Shown here piece after piece: positions 52,250 to 61,101 of a stretch of 64,000 nucleotides of DNA. The stretch lies in contig NZ_KB903261.1 in assembly GCF_000379685.1 (NCBI RefSeq), forward strand, positions 124,097 through 188,096, read 5' to 3'. The position numbers and the translations under genes are program-made. The notes under the pieces are model-generated. The model did not search any database and was not told the DNA's origin. It saw nothing but the letters and a program-made list of their open reading frames with translations. Source of the DNA: Catelliglobosispora koreensis DSM 44566. GTDB taxonomy: Bacteria > Actinomycetota > Actinomycetes > Mycobacteriales > Micromonosporaceae. The stretch's first letter is position 1. Each line of letters begins with the position of its first letter.

Positions 52250-52896
52250 GTGATCACCCCATCCTTCATCACGATCTGGCGGGGCATCCCGTCGGCGATT
52301 TCCCGGTCATGGGTGATGACGACGACGGTGGTGCCCTCTTCGTTCAGCTCACGTAACAACTCCAGAACCACTTCACCGGAGTGGGAATCGAGGTTTCCTG
52401 TCGGCTCGTCGGCCAGAAGCAGGGGCGGGTCGCCCACCACCGCGCGAGCGATGGCGACACGTTGCTTCTCGCCACCGGAGAGCTGATGCGGCCGGTGCGT
52501 GAGGCGGTGCCCGAGCCCGACCCGTTCCAGGGCCGCGACCGCGCGCGTGCGGCGCTCGTTCTGACTGACCCCGTTATAGAGCAAGCCATCGGCGACGTTG
52601 TCCACAATGGACATCCCTTGAGCGAGGTGGAACTGCTGGAACACGAAGCCAATCCGGTTGGCACGCAAGGCTGACAGTTGCCGGTCGCTGAGCTTGGCCA
52701 GGTCGTGACCGGCGATCTCGACGGTCCCGGCACTGGGCCGGTCCAGCGCACCAATGACATGCAGCATCGTTGACTTGCCCGATCCGGAGGGGCCCACGAT
52801 CGAGACGAGTTCACCCGATCCAATGAAGACAGACACTCCGTCGAGAGCTGTAACGTCCCCTGGATACTTCTTGGTGACCTCGTGCAGCCGGATCAC
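52243..52896 (-). CDS. MacB-type ABC transporter ATPase
   Basis: A 217-residue ATPase of the LolD/MacB group. Walker A is [24 protein letters not shown], the signature [17 protein letters not shown], Walker [18 protein letters not shown], and the H-loop [25 protein letters not shown]. It overlaps the permease gene by seven bases and the adaptor gene by four. Confidence 0.95.
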   Translation of the reverse strand: MIRLHEVTKKYPGDVTALDGVSVFIGSGELVSIVGPSGSGKSTMLHVIGALDRPSAGTVEIAGHDLAKLSDRQLSALRANRIGFVFQQFHLAQGMSIVDNVADGLLYNGVSQNERRTRAVAALERVGLGHRLTHRPHQLSGGEKQRVAIARAVVGDPPLLLADEPTGNLDSHSGEVVLELLRELNEEGTTVVVITHDREIADGMPRQIVMKDGVITC

Positions 52897-53909
52897 GACG
52901 GCATTCCTACCGTCATGCCGTCGCTGATCCCGTTACCCGTGATCTCCACCCGGCCACTGGCGAACAGGCCGGTCTCGACCGCGACGATCCGTTTCGACGT
53001 GCCTTCAATGATTTCCACGCCATAGCCGCCCTCGCTGAGGGCAAGCAGTGCCGCGACCGGAACCGTGAGCACATTGGGCCGGGTGGAAGCCGTGAACGCG
53101 ACCTTCACCGTCGCCTGGTCATAGTCCACTTTGGTGTCACCGAGGCCGATGGTGACCTCAATCTTGTTGGTCGGATCGCCGCCTTGCTGGCTGTTCTCGA
53201 CCACGATCCGGGAACTGTCGATCGTGCCGTCGACAGTTTTGCCATCAGGCAAGGTGACCTTGACCTTCTCCTTCAGCTTCACCAGACGGGAGTCGTTGAC
53301 TTCCATCTCGGTGATGATGACCCGCTTCGTGCCGGTGTAGCTCAGGGCTTCGCCCGGCCCGGCGTTGTCACCCACGGCTGGGCTGACGCTGTCGACGCGG
53401 ATCGCTTCGGGCACATAGACCACCCGTCCCGGCTCCACGACCCCGTTCTCCGACAGACCGTTCTTCTTCTGCCAGCGCTTGATGTTGTAACTGGAGAAGC
53501 TGCCATAGCCGAGTGCTTTGAGGTTAGCCGCGAACTGGTTGACGTCATTGCCTTCCATGCCCGCCGACAACGGGCGGTAGAAAGGCAGCGTGCCGCAAAA
53601 CGCGATTACTGGCAGATCGTCCACTTTGTACAACACCTGACCGCGCTCGATCACCGAACCGGCCGTGGGCAAAGCCGTGTAGGTGCCATTCACCTTGTTG
53701 TTCAGCTTCGTCGTCGTGCCGTAGCCGAGCGTGCCGTTCTTCGTTTCGGTGTCGGACAAGCTCTGCTTGGTGATTTTCGCGGTTTTCTGTGGCTTGGTTT
53801 CGGCCTGTGCGGGGTCTTCGCCCGTGGGCAAGCCGATGGACAGCCCGACCGCGGCCGCCGCTACCGCGGCGGCCCCGATCCCTCCCGTAAGGATGGTGCG
53901 ACGTTTCAC
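52893..53909 (-). CDS. HlyD/MacA-like adaptor with peptidoglycan-binding segment
   Basis: A 338-residue membrane-anchored protein. An N-terminal helix follows a basic start ([26 protein letters not shown]). The middle has [24 protein letters not shown], typical of a PG_binding_1 domain, then [30 protein letters not shown]. The C-terminal half is a beta-barrel adaptor domain ([49 protein letters not shown]). This combination is common in Gram-positive MacAB-like systems. GTG 53909 overlaps the lipoprotein stop (GTGA). Confidence 0.88.
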   Translation of the reverse strand: MKRRTILTGGIGAAAVAAAAVGLSIGLPTGEDPAQAETKPQKTAKITKQSLSDTETKNGTLGYGTTTKLNNKVNGTYTALPTAGSVIERGQVLYKVDDLPVIAFCGTLPFYRPLSAGMEGNDVNQFAANLKALGYGSFSSYNIKRWQKKNGLSENGVVEPGRVVYVPEAIRVDSVSPAVGDNAGPGEALSYTGTKRVIITEMEVNDSRLVKLKEKVKVTLPDGKTVDGTIDSSRIVVENSQQGGDPTNKIEVTIGLGDTKVDYDQATVKVAFTASTRPNVLTVPVAALLALSEGGYGVEIIEGTSKRIVAVETGLFASGRVEITGNGISDGMTVGMPS

Positions 53910-54529
53910 GAACCTTCCCCCGACTTCGACGTGGTCGCTGGGCCGCCGCCCTGCATCTTCGGCAGAATGCTGCCGCACTTCTCTTGCGCTGCCTTGAAAG
54001 CGGGGTCCTCGGGGTCGATGCCACCTTCGGCACCAGGGCCGCCCCGGACGATGATGCCGCCGCCCTCTTGCGGGTCCGGGAAGTTCTCAACACCGTTCTC
54101 CCGCATGCATTTGGAGAACTCACGCATTTTCGCTTCCATCTCCGGGTCTAGCTTGCCGCCCATCGGACCGCCCTCAGGCTGGTACTTCTGGCAGGCCTTG
54201 TGCGCGGCCTCGAATTTAGCCATGTCCTCCTTCGCGTTCATCTTCGCGTTGGGGTCGTTGGGATCGGCTTCTGTCGCCACCCCGGCCCTCATCGTGACTT
54301 CGCCGTTCTCGCCAAACTCTGGATCAGGCATGTCGATGCCTTGTTCACGCATGCACTGGGCGAATTGGCGCATGCGCTCTTGCGGATCGCTGGAGACGTC
54401 TGATGTCTTGGTATCGCCGTTGCCATTTCCGGCGGTGGCGATGCCATCGTTCGGTTTGGCGCCGCAAGCCGACAGCGCCACAGCGCTGGCGAACAGTGCG
54501 GTCAGCACGGTGAGCTTCGTGAATTTCAT
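53906..54529 (-). CDS. Lipoprotein with duplicated CMREx[GN]GV motif
   Basis: A 207-residue lipoprotein; signal sequence and lipobox VALSACGA put the lipid on Cys22. Two similar segments, RMRQFAQCMREQGIDMPDPE and KMREFSKCMRENGVENFPDP, suggest an internal duplication, each with one Cys that could pair. Runs of Gly/Pro/Asp connect them. Homologues are commonly encoded with MacAB-type transporters in actinobacteria. It is the first gene of the operon and divergent from the two-component system at 54642, which probably regulates it. Role unknown. Confidence 0.8.
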   Translation of the reverse strand: MKFTKLTVLTALFASAVALSACGAKPNDGIATAGNGNGDTKTSDVSSDPQERMRQFAQCMREQGIDMPDPEFGENGEVTMRAGVATEADPNDPNAKMNAKEDMAKFEAAHKACQKYQPEGGPMGGKLDPEMEAKMREFSKCMRENGVENFPDPQEGGGIIVRGGPGAEGGIDPEDPAFKAAQEKCGSILPKMQGGGPATTSKSGEGS

Positions 54530-54641
54530 GAGGGTCAGTCCAGCTCAGAGGCGGTAACCCGGCCGTAAAGATCACCTGTGTCCTTGCTGTCAATCCTGTG
54601 TTTTACGTTGCCGTTACGTGGGTAGCGGCCATCATTGCTCC

Positions 54642-55298
54642 GTGCGAGTGCTGGTGGTGGAAGACGAGGACGTCCTGGCCGACGCGGTGGCCGAGTGGCT
54701 GCGGCGCGAGGCCTTCGCCGTCGACATCGCCTATGACGGCACGGCCGCTCAGGAGCGCATTGGCGTGCACGACTACGACGTCGTCGTGCTGGATCGTGAC
54801 CTGCCAGGGGTTTCCGGCGATGAGCTATGCCGGGAGATCTCCAGCACGTGTCCCGCGACGCGAGTGCTCATGCTGACCGCGGCCGCCGCCGTGCGCGATC
54901 GGGTGGCAGGGCTCGCTTTGGGCGCCGACGACTATCTCATCAAGCCTTTCGCCATGGTCGAGCTCGCTGCCCGCGTGCACGCCCTGGCCAGGCGCGCCCC
55001 CTTCCGGACACCGCTGACCCTCAATCGCGGCGGCATCACGCTCGACCCAGCGGGCTACGAAGCCTATCGCGACGGTGTCCTGCTTTCCTTGTCCCGCAAG
55101 GAGTTTGCTCTCCTCGCCGAACTGCTGCGCGCCGACGGATCGGTCGTGTCCGCCGAACATCTGCTCGAAAAGGTGTGGGACGAGCACATCGATCCGTTCA
55201 CCAACACGGTCCGCGTCACGCTTATGAAGCTGCGCAAGAAACTTGGCGACCCGCAGATCATCGAAACCGTTCCAGGAGTGGGGTATCGCATCCCATGA
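54642..55298 (+). CDS. OmpR/PhoB-family response regulator
   Basis: A 218-residue regulator. The receiver domain has Glu7/Asp8, phospho-acceptor Asp51 in VVVLDRDLPGVSGDELC and Lys in DDYLIKPFAM. The C-terminal winged helix (SLSRKEFALLAELLRADGSVVSAEHLLEKVWDEHIDPFTNTVRVTLMKLRKKLG) ends in ETVPGVGYRIP. GTG 54642 has no ribosome binding site upstream, so translation may be leaderless. Overlaps the kinase by four bases. The neighbouring divergent export operon is its likely target. Confidence 0.95.
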   Translation: MRVLVVEDEDVLADAVAEWLRREAFAVDIAYDGTAAQERIGVHDYDVVVLDRDLPGVSGDELCREISSTCPATRVLMLTAAAAVRDRVAGLALGADDYLIKPFAMVELAARVHALARRAPFRTPLTLNRGGITLDPAGYEAYRDGVLLSLSRKEFALLAELLRADGSVVSAEHLLEKVWDEHIDPFTNTVRVTLMKLRKKLGDPQIIETVPGVGYRIP

Positions 55299-56446
55299 AC
55301 AGGCTGACCATCCGCGCCCGGCTGACACTGCTTTACACCGCGCTGTTCTCAGCCGCAGGCGTCGTGCTGCTTGCCGTGACCTATGTGCTCATCGAGCGCC
55401 AGTTGCCGATGGGCATCAAAGTGTCTTCCAGAAATGGGGCCGACCCCGCCGTCGAGGCTGTCACGACCGGGACATCGAGCTTTGGGGCGATGCCCCAACC
55501 GGGCGACGAAATGGTCGCGCTCGTCAACGAGAAAGTGGCCGAGATCCGGGACTCGACGCTGACCACCTTCTTCACCCAAGGCGGCGTCACGTTTCTCATC
55601 ACGCTTGCTGTAGCGGCTGGCTTCGCCTGGCTCATCGCGGGGCAAGCGCTTCAGCCGCTGCAGCGCATCACCGAGACGGCGGCACGCATCTCCGAAGACG
55701 GCCGTGGCCTGCATCAGCGCATCGCGTTGAACGGCCCACGCGACGAGGTCAAACGGCTAGCCGACACGTTCGACGAAATGCTCGCGCGACTCGACCATTC
55801 CTTTGACGGGCAAAGACGTTTCGTCGCCAATGCCTCACACGAACTGCGTACGCCGCTAGCCCTGAACCGGGCACTGGTTGAGCTAGCGATCAGCCGCCCA
55901 GCGGTCAGCCCCGACGCTCAGCAGCTCGGCGAGGCACTGCTCAAAGTCAACGAGCGGCACGAAAAACTGATCGAGGGCCTGCTCATGCTGGCCGACAGCG
56001 AAACCGAAATCACCGACCGCACCCCCGTTGACCTTGCCGACGTGGCCCGTCACGTGGTCGACCTGACGCCCCAAGGCGGCGTGAAGATGAGCCGCTACCT
56101 CGACCGGGCAGTGTGCTCAGGTGACCCGGTGCTCCTGGAACGGGTCGCTCAAAACCTCATCGAAAACGCCGTGCGGCACAACATCCCGTCGGGCTGGGTG
56201 CGCGTGGAAACCTCCACAGTGGATGGTCGTGCCCGGCTAACCGTGACCAACACCGGTCCCGTCGTGCCCAGTTATGACGTGGAAACCATCTTCCTGCCGT
56301 TTCGCCGTCTCGGCCGCGAACGCTCCGCTACCCGCGGCCTTGGCCTCGGCCTGTCCATCGTCCGTGCCGTGGCCAACGCACACGGGGGCAAAGTCACCGC
56401 ATCCCCACGTCCCGGCGGCGGCCTCTCCGTCACCTTCACCGCGTAA
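55295..56446 (+). CDS. Sensor histidine kinase
   Basis: A 383-residue membrane kinase from ATG 55295 (ATGA overlap with the regulator). Two membrane helices (about 10-30 and 92-112) flank an 60-residue external sensor; a HAMP domain follows (LQPLQRITETAARISEDGRGL). The H-box is RFVANASHELRTPLALNRAL (His near 184), with the N-box LIENAVRHN and G-boxes TRGLGLGLSIVRAVANAHGG. The small external loop suggests sensing within the membrane or through the adjacent transporter, as for peptide-antibiotic-sensing kinases paired with MacAB-type exporters. Confidence 0.93.
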   Translation: MNRLTIRARLTLLYTALFSAAGVVLLAVTYVLIERQLPMGIKVSSRNGADPAVEAVTTGTSSFGAMPQPGDEMVALVNEKVAEIRDSTLTTFFTQGGVTFLITLAVAAGFAWLIAGQALQPLQRITETAARISEDGRGLHQRIALNGPRDEVKRLADTFDEMLARLDHSFDGQRRFVANASHELRTPLALNRALVELAISRPAVSPDAQQLGEALLKVNERHEKLIEGLLMLADSETEITDRTPVDLADVARHVVDLTPQGGVKMSRYLDRAVCSGDPVLLERVAQNLIENAVRHNIPSGWVRVETSTVDGRARLTVTNTGPVVPSYDVETIFLPFRRLGRERSATRGLGLGLSIVRAVANAHGGKVTASPRPGGGLSVTFTA

Positions 56447-56486
56447 TTCGCTCTTTGGCTGTAGCGGACCATGAGATCCTGCGCGG

Positions 56487-57119
56487 ATGAGTGATGAGTT
56501 GCCGCCCGGTGGGATTGTGCTCAGCCACGAGGAGATCAACGCTAAGTGGCTCCATTGCTGGAGCCCAGCTGACGTGGTGTCGCGTTTGGACGGCGTGTCA
56601 GCACCGTGGGCTGTGGCTGCGGGCTGGGCGCTAGATCTGTTCCGGGGTGAGCAAACCCGCGAACACGAGGATCTCGAGATCGCGATTCCGGCCGGGCACT
56701 TTGGCGAGATTCGACAGCGGTTAGCGGAGTACAGCGCTGATGTCCCGGCGGATGGCCAGATCTGGGAGGATGCCGCGGAGGATGTTCTGGGAATCACGCA
56801 CCAGACCTGGTTCCGTGATCCCGCCAATGGCAACTACCTGGTCGACGTTTTTCGCGAGCCACATGACGGCGACACGTGGATCTGCCGGCGCGACGAGACG
56901 ATCCGTTTGCCATACGCCGAGCTTATTAGGCACAACGCCGACGGGATTCCATATGTCATCCCAGAAGTGGTACTGCTCTTCAAAGCCAAAAGCGTGCGCC
57001 CCAAGGATGAAGCCGATTTCGCCGGAGCCTTACCTCTGCTCGACAAGGCACAACGGCAGCAGTTCAAGGCGTGGCTGACCCAGGTCCATCCCGGGCACAG
57101 TTGGATTCCCGCGATTTAA
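56487..57119 (+). CDS. ANT(2'')-like nucleotidyltransferase
   Basis: A 210-residue protein. The core PWAVAAGWALDLFRGEQTREHEDLEIAI (residues 42-70) is like the aminoglycoside 2''-adenylyltransferase family, where GGxAxDxxxGxxTRxHxDxDxxV is usual; here Gly-Gly is replaced by Ala-Gly and the second metal Asp of H-x-D-x-D is Glu (HEDLEIAI). The altered acidic residues leave catalytic activity uncertain. A C-terminal LPYAELIRHNADGIPYVIPEVVLLFKAK is conserved in the family. Converges on the TetR gene with a four-base overlap. Confidence 0.72.
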   Translation: MSDELPPGGIVLSHEEINAKWLHCWSPADVVSRLDGVSAPWAVAAGWALDLFRGEQTREHEDLEIAIPAGHFGEIRQRLAEYSADVPADGQIWEDAAEDVLGITHQTWFRDPANGNYLVDVFREPHDGDTWICRRDETIRLPYAELIRHNADGIPYVIPEVVLLFKAKSVRPKDEADFAGALPLLDKAQRQQFKAWLTQVHPGHSWIPAI

Positions 57120-57742
57120 GGGGTCTGGGGTTTCCAGGTTTTGCCCTGAAGGAGCTGCTCGGCGCCCATCCAGATGGCGTTCATGAGGCGGGTCGCGGTG
57201 CGGCCAGGGTCTTCTTCGGGGTGATCGGCTAGCCAGTCGGCGAGCGACTCACTGGCACCGACGAGGGAAAGTGCTTGGGCCGCAAGGTCTTCTGGGCGCA
57301 CCTGGCGGCCTTCGAGCTGCAGGGCGACGTCGAGGCGATGCGCGATGACCTGAATGATGTTGCGGCGCATGTCGGTGACCTCGGCGGAAAACGCTTCAAG
57401 CGAGCGTGCCTGGCGGTAGAGGACCGACCAGCCGTCGCGGTGCGCGCCGACGAATTCGAAGAAGCCCTTGAGTCCACGCCACAGTTGCTGATCTGGCGGC
57501 AGGGAGGCGTCGGCCAGAGCGATGATGTGCTCGATCAAACGAGAGCACTCGCGGCGCAATGTGGCGAGGAAGAGCTCGTCCTTCGTGCCGTGATAGGCGT
57601 AGACCATGGGCTTGGAGACGCCGGAAAGCTCCGCGATCTCGTCCATGTTGGCAGCGTGAAAGCCGCGCTTGGAAAAGACGCGGACCGCCGCGTCCAGCAT
57701 CTGCTGTTCGCGGACGGCGCGGGGAAGTCTCTTGGTCTGCAC
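57116..57742 (-). CDS. TetR-family regulator of lipid genes (proposed)
   Basis: A 208-residue regulator. Helix-turn-helix: REQQMLDAAVRVFSKRGFHAANMDEIAELSGVSKPMVYAYHGTKDELFLA (residues 11-60). The C-terminal ligand domain (GWSVLYRQARSLEAFSAEVTDMRRNIIQV) resembles the TetR_C subgroup next to fatty-acid genes. GTG 57742. It is divergent from SCP2/acyl-CoA dehydrogenase genes with a palindromic operator between, whose sequence recurs at fadA2-fabG4. A regulator of fatty-acid or steroid use is the natural inference. Confidence 0.88.
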   Translation of the reverse strand: MQTKRLPRAVREQQMLDAAVRVFSKRGFHAANMDEIAELSGVSKPMVYAYHGTKDELFLATLRRECSRLIEHIIALADASLPPDQQLWRGLKGFFEFVGAHRDGWSVLYRQARSLEAFSAEVTDMRRNIIQVIAHRLDVALQLEGRQVRPEDLAAQALSLVGASESLADWLADHPEEDPGRTATRLMNAIWMGAEQLLQGKTWKPQTP

Positions 57743-57765
57743 GCTTGCCAGCTTACCTACTTCAA

Positions 57766-57786
57766 CGTAACGTTACGCGCGAGTAA
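57766..57786. promoter_or_regulatory. TetR operator region upstream of SCP2 gene
   Basis: CGTAACGTTACG (57766-57777) is a perfect 12-base palindrome; overlapping it, TTACGCGCGAGTAA (57773-57786) matches 12 of 14 positions of the core at 40969-40982. The region lies between divergent tetR and SCP2 genes (57743-57810). Confidence 0.6.
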
Positions 57787-57810
57787 GTTCAATTCTTAAT
57801 GGAGGTCACC

Positions 57811-58263
57811 ATGGCCGAATTCGACCTGTCGAAATTTGAGAACATCGACCCGGCGCAATTCGCTCAGATCGTCAAGAGCGCCTCTGACGCTCAGCTCAAC
57901 GAGGTTATGAGCGGCGACCTGCGCAAGAAGATCCTCGACGAGGTCTTCGGCCGCATGCCGTCCTTGTTCCGCCCTGACCGCGCTGGCAACACCAACGCGG
58001 TGATCCACTGGATCGTCACGGGTGCGGCTGACGGTGGCTCGGACACCTACGAGGTCGTGATCGAGGATGGCACCTGCAAGCTGTCGCCGTCCCCGGAAAA
58101 CGAGCCAAAGCTGGCTCTGACCATGGGCCCGGCCGACTTCCTGAAGGTCGTTTCCGGCAACGGCAACCCGGTGATGATGTTCATGACCGGCAAGCTCAAG
58201 GCAAAGGGTGACCTGGGCCTGGCCGCCAACATCGCCAACCTGTTCAACATCCCGAAGGCCTAA
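57811..58263 (+). CDS. SCP2 sterol-binding domain protein
   Basis: A 150-residue single-domain SCP2-fold protein. After an N-terminal helical segment (FDLSKFENIDPAQFAQIVKSASDAQLNEVM), the SCP2 core is visible: VIHWIVTGAADGGSDTYEVVIEDGTCKLSP, LALTMGPADFLKVVSGNGNPVMMFMTGKLKAKGDLGLAANIANLF. These proteins bind lipids or acyl-CoA in a hydrophobic tunnel. ATG 57811 (GGAGG five bases upstream). Five bases before the acyl-CoA dehydrogenase, with which it surely forms an operon. Confidence 0.92.
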   Translation: MAEFDLSKFENIDPAQFAQIVKSASDAQLNEVMSGDLRKKILDEVFGRMPSLFRPDRAGNTNAVIHWIVTGAADGGSDTYEVVIEDGTCKLSPSPENEPKLALTMGPADFLKVVSGNGNPVMMFMTGKLKAKGDLGLAANIANLFNIPKA

Positions 58264-58268
58264 TCGCC

Positions 58269-59486
58269 GTGACTGCTGAGTTTTCCCTCGATCTCAGCGA
58301 AGAGCAGCGCGAGCTGCGCGACTGGGTGCACGGCTTCGCCGCCGGGGTTGTGCGCCCAGCCGCCGCCGAATGGGACGAGCGCGAAGAGACCCCCTGGCCG
58401 GTCATTCAAGAAGCGGCTAAGGCGGGTCTTTACGGTTTTGAGTTCCTGGCCACCACTTGGGCCGACCCAACGGGTCTGTCCATCTGCCTCGCCAACGAGG
58501 AACTGTTCTGGGGCGACGCCGGCATCGGCCTGGCCATCATGGGCACTGGTTTGGCCACCGCCGCGATTTACGGCAGCGGAACGCCCGATCAGCTGGTCGA
58601 GTGGGTGCCGCAGTGCTTTGGCACCGAGTCTGAGCCGCTCCTGGGAGCTTTCTGTTCCACCGAGCCGGAAGCGGGCTCCGATGTCGGGGCGATGAAGACG
58701 CGGGCCGTTTACGACGAGGCCAAAGACGAGTGGGTACTGAACGGGCAGAAGACGTTCGCCACCAACGGTGGCATCGCCAACGTTCACATCGTCACCGCGG
58801 TCGTCGATCCGTCGCTGGGCTCACGTGGCCAGGCGGCGTTCATCATTCCGCCGGGCACGAAGGGCTTGTCGTCCCCGGGCAAGACCAAGAAGCTGGGCAT
58901 CCGTGCCTCACACACGGCTGATGTCTTCCTCGACGATGTCCGGATCCCGGGCAATCTCGTGCTGGGCGGCAAGGAAAAGCTCGACGAGCGCCTGGCTTCG
59001 GCTCGCTCCGGTGGCTCGTCGCGCGGTCAAGCGTCAATGAAGACGTTTGAGCTGACACGGCCTTCCGTTGGGGCACAAGCATTGGGCATCGCCCGTGCGT
59101 CGTATGAATACGCACTGGAATACGCGCAGGGCAGGGTCCAATTTGGACGGCCGATCACCGAGAATCAGGCGATCGCGTTCACGCTGGCCGACATGAAGAT
59201 GGAGATCGACGCCGCCCGTTTGCTGGTGTGGCGCGCCGCCTGGATGGGCAAGAACAACCGCCCGTTCGCGGCCGGCGAAGGCTCGATGTCCAAACTTAAG
59301 GCCGGTGAAGTGGCCGTCTGGGCAGCCGAACGGGCGCTTCAGATCCTCGGTGGCGCGGGCTTCACCAGGGAGCACCCGGTGCAGCGCTGGTACCGCGACG
59401 CCAAGATTTACACCATCTTTGAAGGCACGAGCGAGATCCAGCGGTTGGTCATCGCACGTGCCATTTCTGGGGCATCGTTGCGCTGA
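58269..59486 (+). CDS. Acyl-CoA dehydrogenase
   Basis: A 405-residue flavoenzyme that introduces a 2,3-double bond into acyl-CoA. LGAFCSTEPEAGSDVGAMKTRAVYD and WVLNGQKTFATNGGIANVHIV are the FAD/substrate signature, and AERALQILGGAGFTREHPVQRWYRDAKIYTIFEGTSEIQRLVIAR the C-terminal one. The catalytic Glu of most ACADs sits in the Y-x-x-x-[EG]-G-[TA] region; here it is IFEGTSE. Start GTG 58269. The Asp/Glu positions and length are normal. Part of the SCP2-ACAD unit. Confidence 0.93.
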   Translation: MTAEFSLDLSEEQRELRDWVHGFAAGVVRPAAAEWDEREETPWPVIQEAAKAGLYGFEFLATTWADPTGLSICLANEELFWGDAGIGLAIMGTGLATAAIYGSGTPDQLVEWVPQCFGTESEPLLGAFCSTEPEAGSDVGAMKTRAVYDEAKDEWVLNGQKTFATNGGIANVHIVTAVVDPSLGSRGQAAFIIPPGTKGLSSPGKTKKLGIRASHTADVFLDDVRIPGNLVLGGKEKLDERLASARSGGSSRGQASMKTFELTRPSVGAQALGIARASYEYALEYAQGRVQFGRPITENQAIAFTLADMKMEIDAARLLVWRAAWMGKNNRPFAAGEGSMSKLKAGEVAVWAAERALQILGGAGFTREHPVQRWYRDAKIYTIFEGTSEIQRLVIARAISGASLR

Positions 59487-59502
59487 GTTGCTCGACCATT
59501 GG

Positions 59503-59549
59503 TACTGGCCGGTACCAGGGGGCTTCACATCTCTGTTACCGGCCAGTAA
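59503..59549. promoter_or_regulatory. Inverted pair of TetR-type operator sites
   Basis: TACTGGCCGGTA (59503-59514) and TACCGGCCAGTA (59537-59548) are exact reverse complements separated by 22 bases; each is itself nearly palindromic. They lie between the dehydrogenase stop and the ligase start at 59560. The right copy extends to TTACCGGCCAGTAA, of the form TTAC-N6-GTAA. Confidence 0.55.
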
Positions 59550-59559
59550 TCTGCGTCAC

Positions 59560-61101
59560 GTGGACCTGTTGTTCATCGGCAAGACACTCGCGCGTCGCGG
59601 CCTGCTCCATCCAGGCCGTCCCGACCGAGTCTTCGATCAGCTCAACACGTTCCGCCGGTGGGGTTTCACCCTCGCCGGGGAGCTGCGTGCCGCGGAAGCA
59701 CGCGATCCACGAAAGATAGCCGTCATCGATGAGCACCGCGGGCCGGTCTCCTACCGTGTCTTAGTCAGGCGTTCACAACGCCTTGCCGCAGGTCTCGTAG
59801 CCACGCGCGGGATCCGGACCGGAGATCGCATCGGCCTGCTGTGCCGCAACCACGCCGGATTCATCGAAGCCATGGTCGCCTGCTCGATCATCGGGGCCGA
59901 CGCCGTATTCGTGAACACGGCACTGTCCGCGCCGCAGCTCGCCACCGTCGCCGAGCAGCAGAAGCTGAGACTGCTGATTCACGATCGCGAGTTCTCCGGC
60001 ATCGCCGCGGCCGTGCCGTGTGAACGGCTCGACGAGTCGCATGTGGAAACCCTGATCGGCCAGACCGCGCCACCGCGCTCCTGGACCTCTTCCCGTGACG
60101 GCCGCATGATCGTGCTGACGTCCGGCACGACGGGTGCCCCCAAGGGAGCCCGCCGGCCCACGCCCACCGGCTTTGGCAACCTTTGTTCCATCATCGATCG
60201 CATCCCCCTGCGCGTCGGGCAGCGCATGCACATCGCCGCCCCGATCTTTCACACCTGGGGGTACGCCGCACTGCAGCTAGCCCTGGCGACCCGGGCAACC
60301 ATTGTCTTGCAACGCAAATTCGACCCCGCGTCCTGTGTGTCGGTGCTGGAGCGGTTCAAATGCGACTCACTTTTCGCCGTGCCCGTGATGGTGCAACGGC
60401 TCATGGAAAGCGGGCTCGTGCCGTCGGTTAAGCCATCGATCGTGGCCGTGAGTGGTTCCGCTCTGCCCGGCGGGATGGCATTGGCGTTCATGGACTCGTG
60501 GGGCGATTCGCTCTACAACCTTTACGGGTCAACGGAAGCGTCCTGGGCCTCGATCGCCACGCCCCGCGACCTGCGGCACCACCCCGGCACCGCGGGACGC
60601 CCGCCACACGGGACGCGGGTGGAGATCCTGTCACCGTCGGGAAAGCGGGTCGCCAAAGGCGAAGTCGGGCAGATCTACGTCGGCAACGAGATGCTGTTCG
60701 AGGGATACACGGCGGGGCCGTCCGGCGACATACGCGACGGACTGCTCGGCACCGGCGACCTCGGTCACGTCGACAACGACGGACTGTTGTACGTGGACGG
60801 ACGCGCCGACGACATGGTGGTCTCCGGAGGAGAGAACGTCTTCCCCCGTCCCGTGGAGGAACTGCTCGCCCAGCTGCCCCAAGTGCGGGAGGTCGCCGTG
60901 GTTGGCGTGCCCGACGCCGACTTCGGCCAGCGGCTAGCCGCCTACATCGTCCTGCACGAGGGCACGTATCTAGACGCAGACGAAGTGCGTGAGTATGTCA
61001 GGCACTACCTAGCCCGGTTCAGCGTCCCGCGGGACGTTCACTTCCTAGCCGAGTTGCCGCGCACGGCAACGGGAAAGGTCATTCCGCGTTTGCTGCGTTA
61101 A
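59560..61101 (+). CDS. Acyl-CoA synthetase (AMP-forming, FadD-like)
   Basis: A 513-residue adenylating enzyme. The P-loop is MIVLTSGTTGAPKGARR, A5 is LYNLYGSTEASW, A7 GTGDLGHVDNDGLLYVDGRADDMVVSGGENVFPRPVE, and the catalytic Lys is in TATGKVIPR at the C-terminus. It activates a fatty acid to acyl-CoA. GTG 59560 is chosen because it follows the operator pair and precedes the conserved core; longer in-frame upstream extension overlaps the dehydrogenase. The 3' end overlaps convergent purD by 23 bases. Confidence 0.9.
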   Translation: MDLLFIGKTLARRGLLHPGRPDRVFDQLNTFRRWGFTLAGELRAAEARDPRKIAVIDEHRGPVSYRVLVRRSQRLAAGLVATRGIRTGDRIGLLCRNHAGFIEAMVACSIIGADAVFVNTALSAPQLATVAEQQKLRLLIHDREFSGIAAAVPCERLDESHVETLIGQTAPPRSWTSSRDGRMIVLTSGTTGAPKGARRPTPTGFGNLCSIIDRIPLRVGQRMHIAAPIFHTWGYAALQLALATRATIVLQRKFDPASCVSVLERFKCDSLFAVPVMVQRLMESGLVPSVKPSIVAVSGSALPGGMALAFMDSWGDSLYNLYGSTEASWASIATPRDLRHHPGTAGRPPHGTRVEILSPSGKRVAKGEVGQIYVGNEMLFEGYTAGPSGDIRDGLLGTGDLGHVDNDGLLYVDGRADDMVVSGGENVFPRPVEELLAQLPQVREVAVVGVPDADFGQRLAAYIVLHEGTYLDADEVREYVRHYLARFSVPRDVHFLAELPRTATGKVIPRLLR

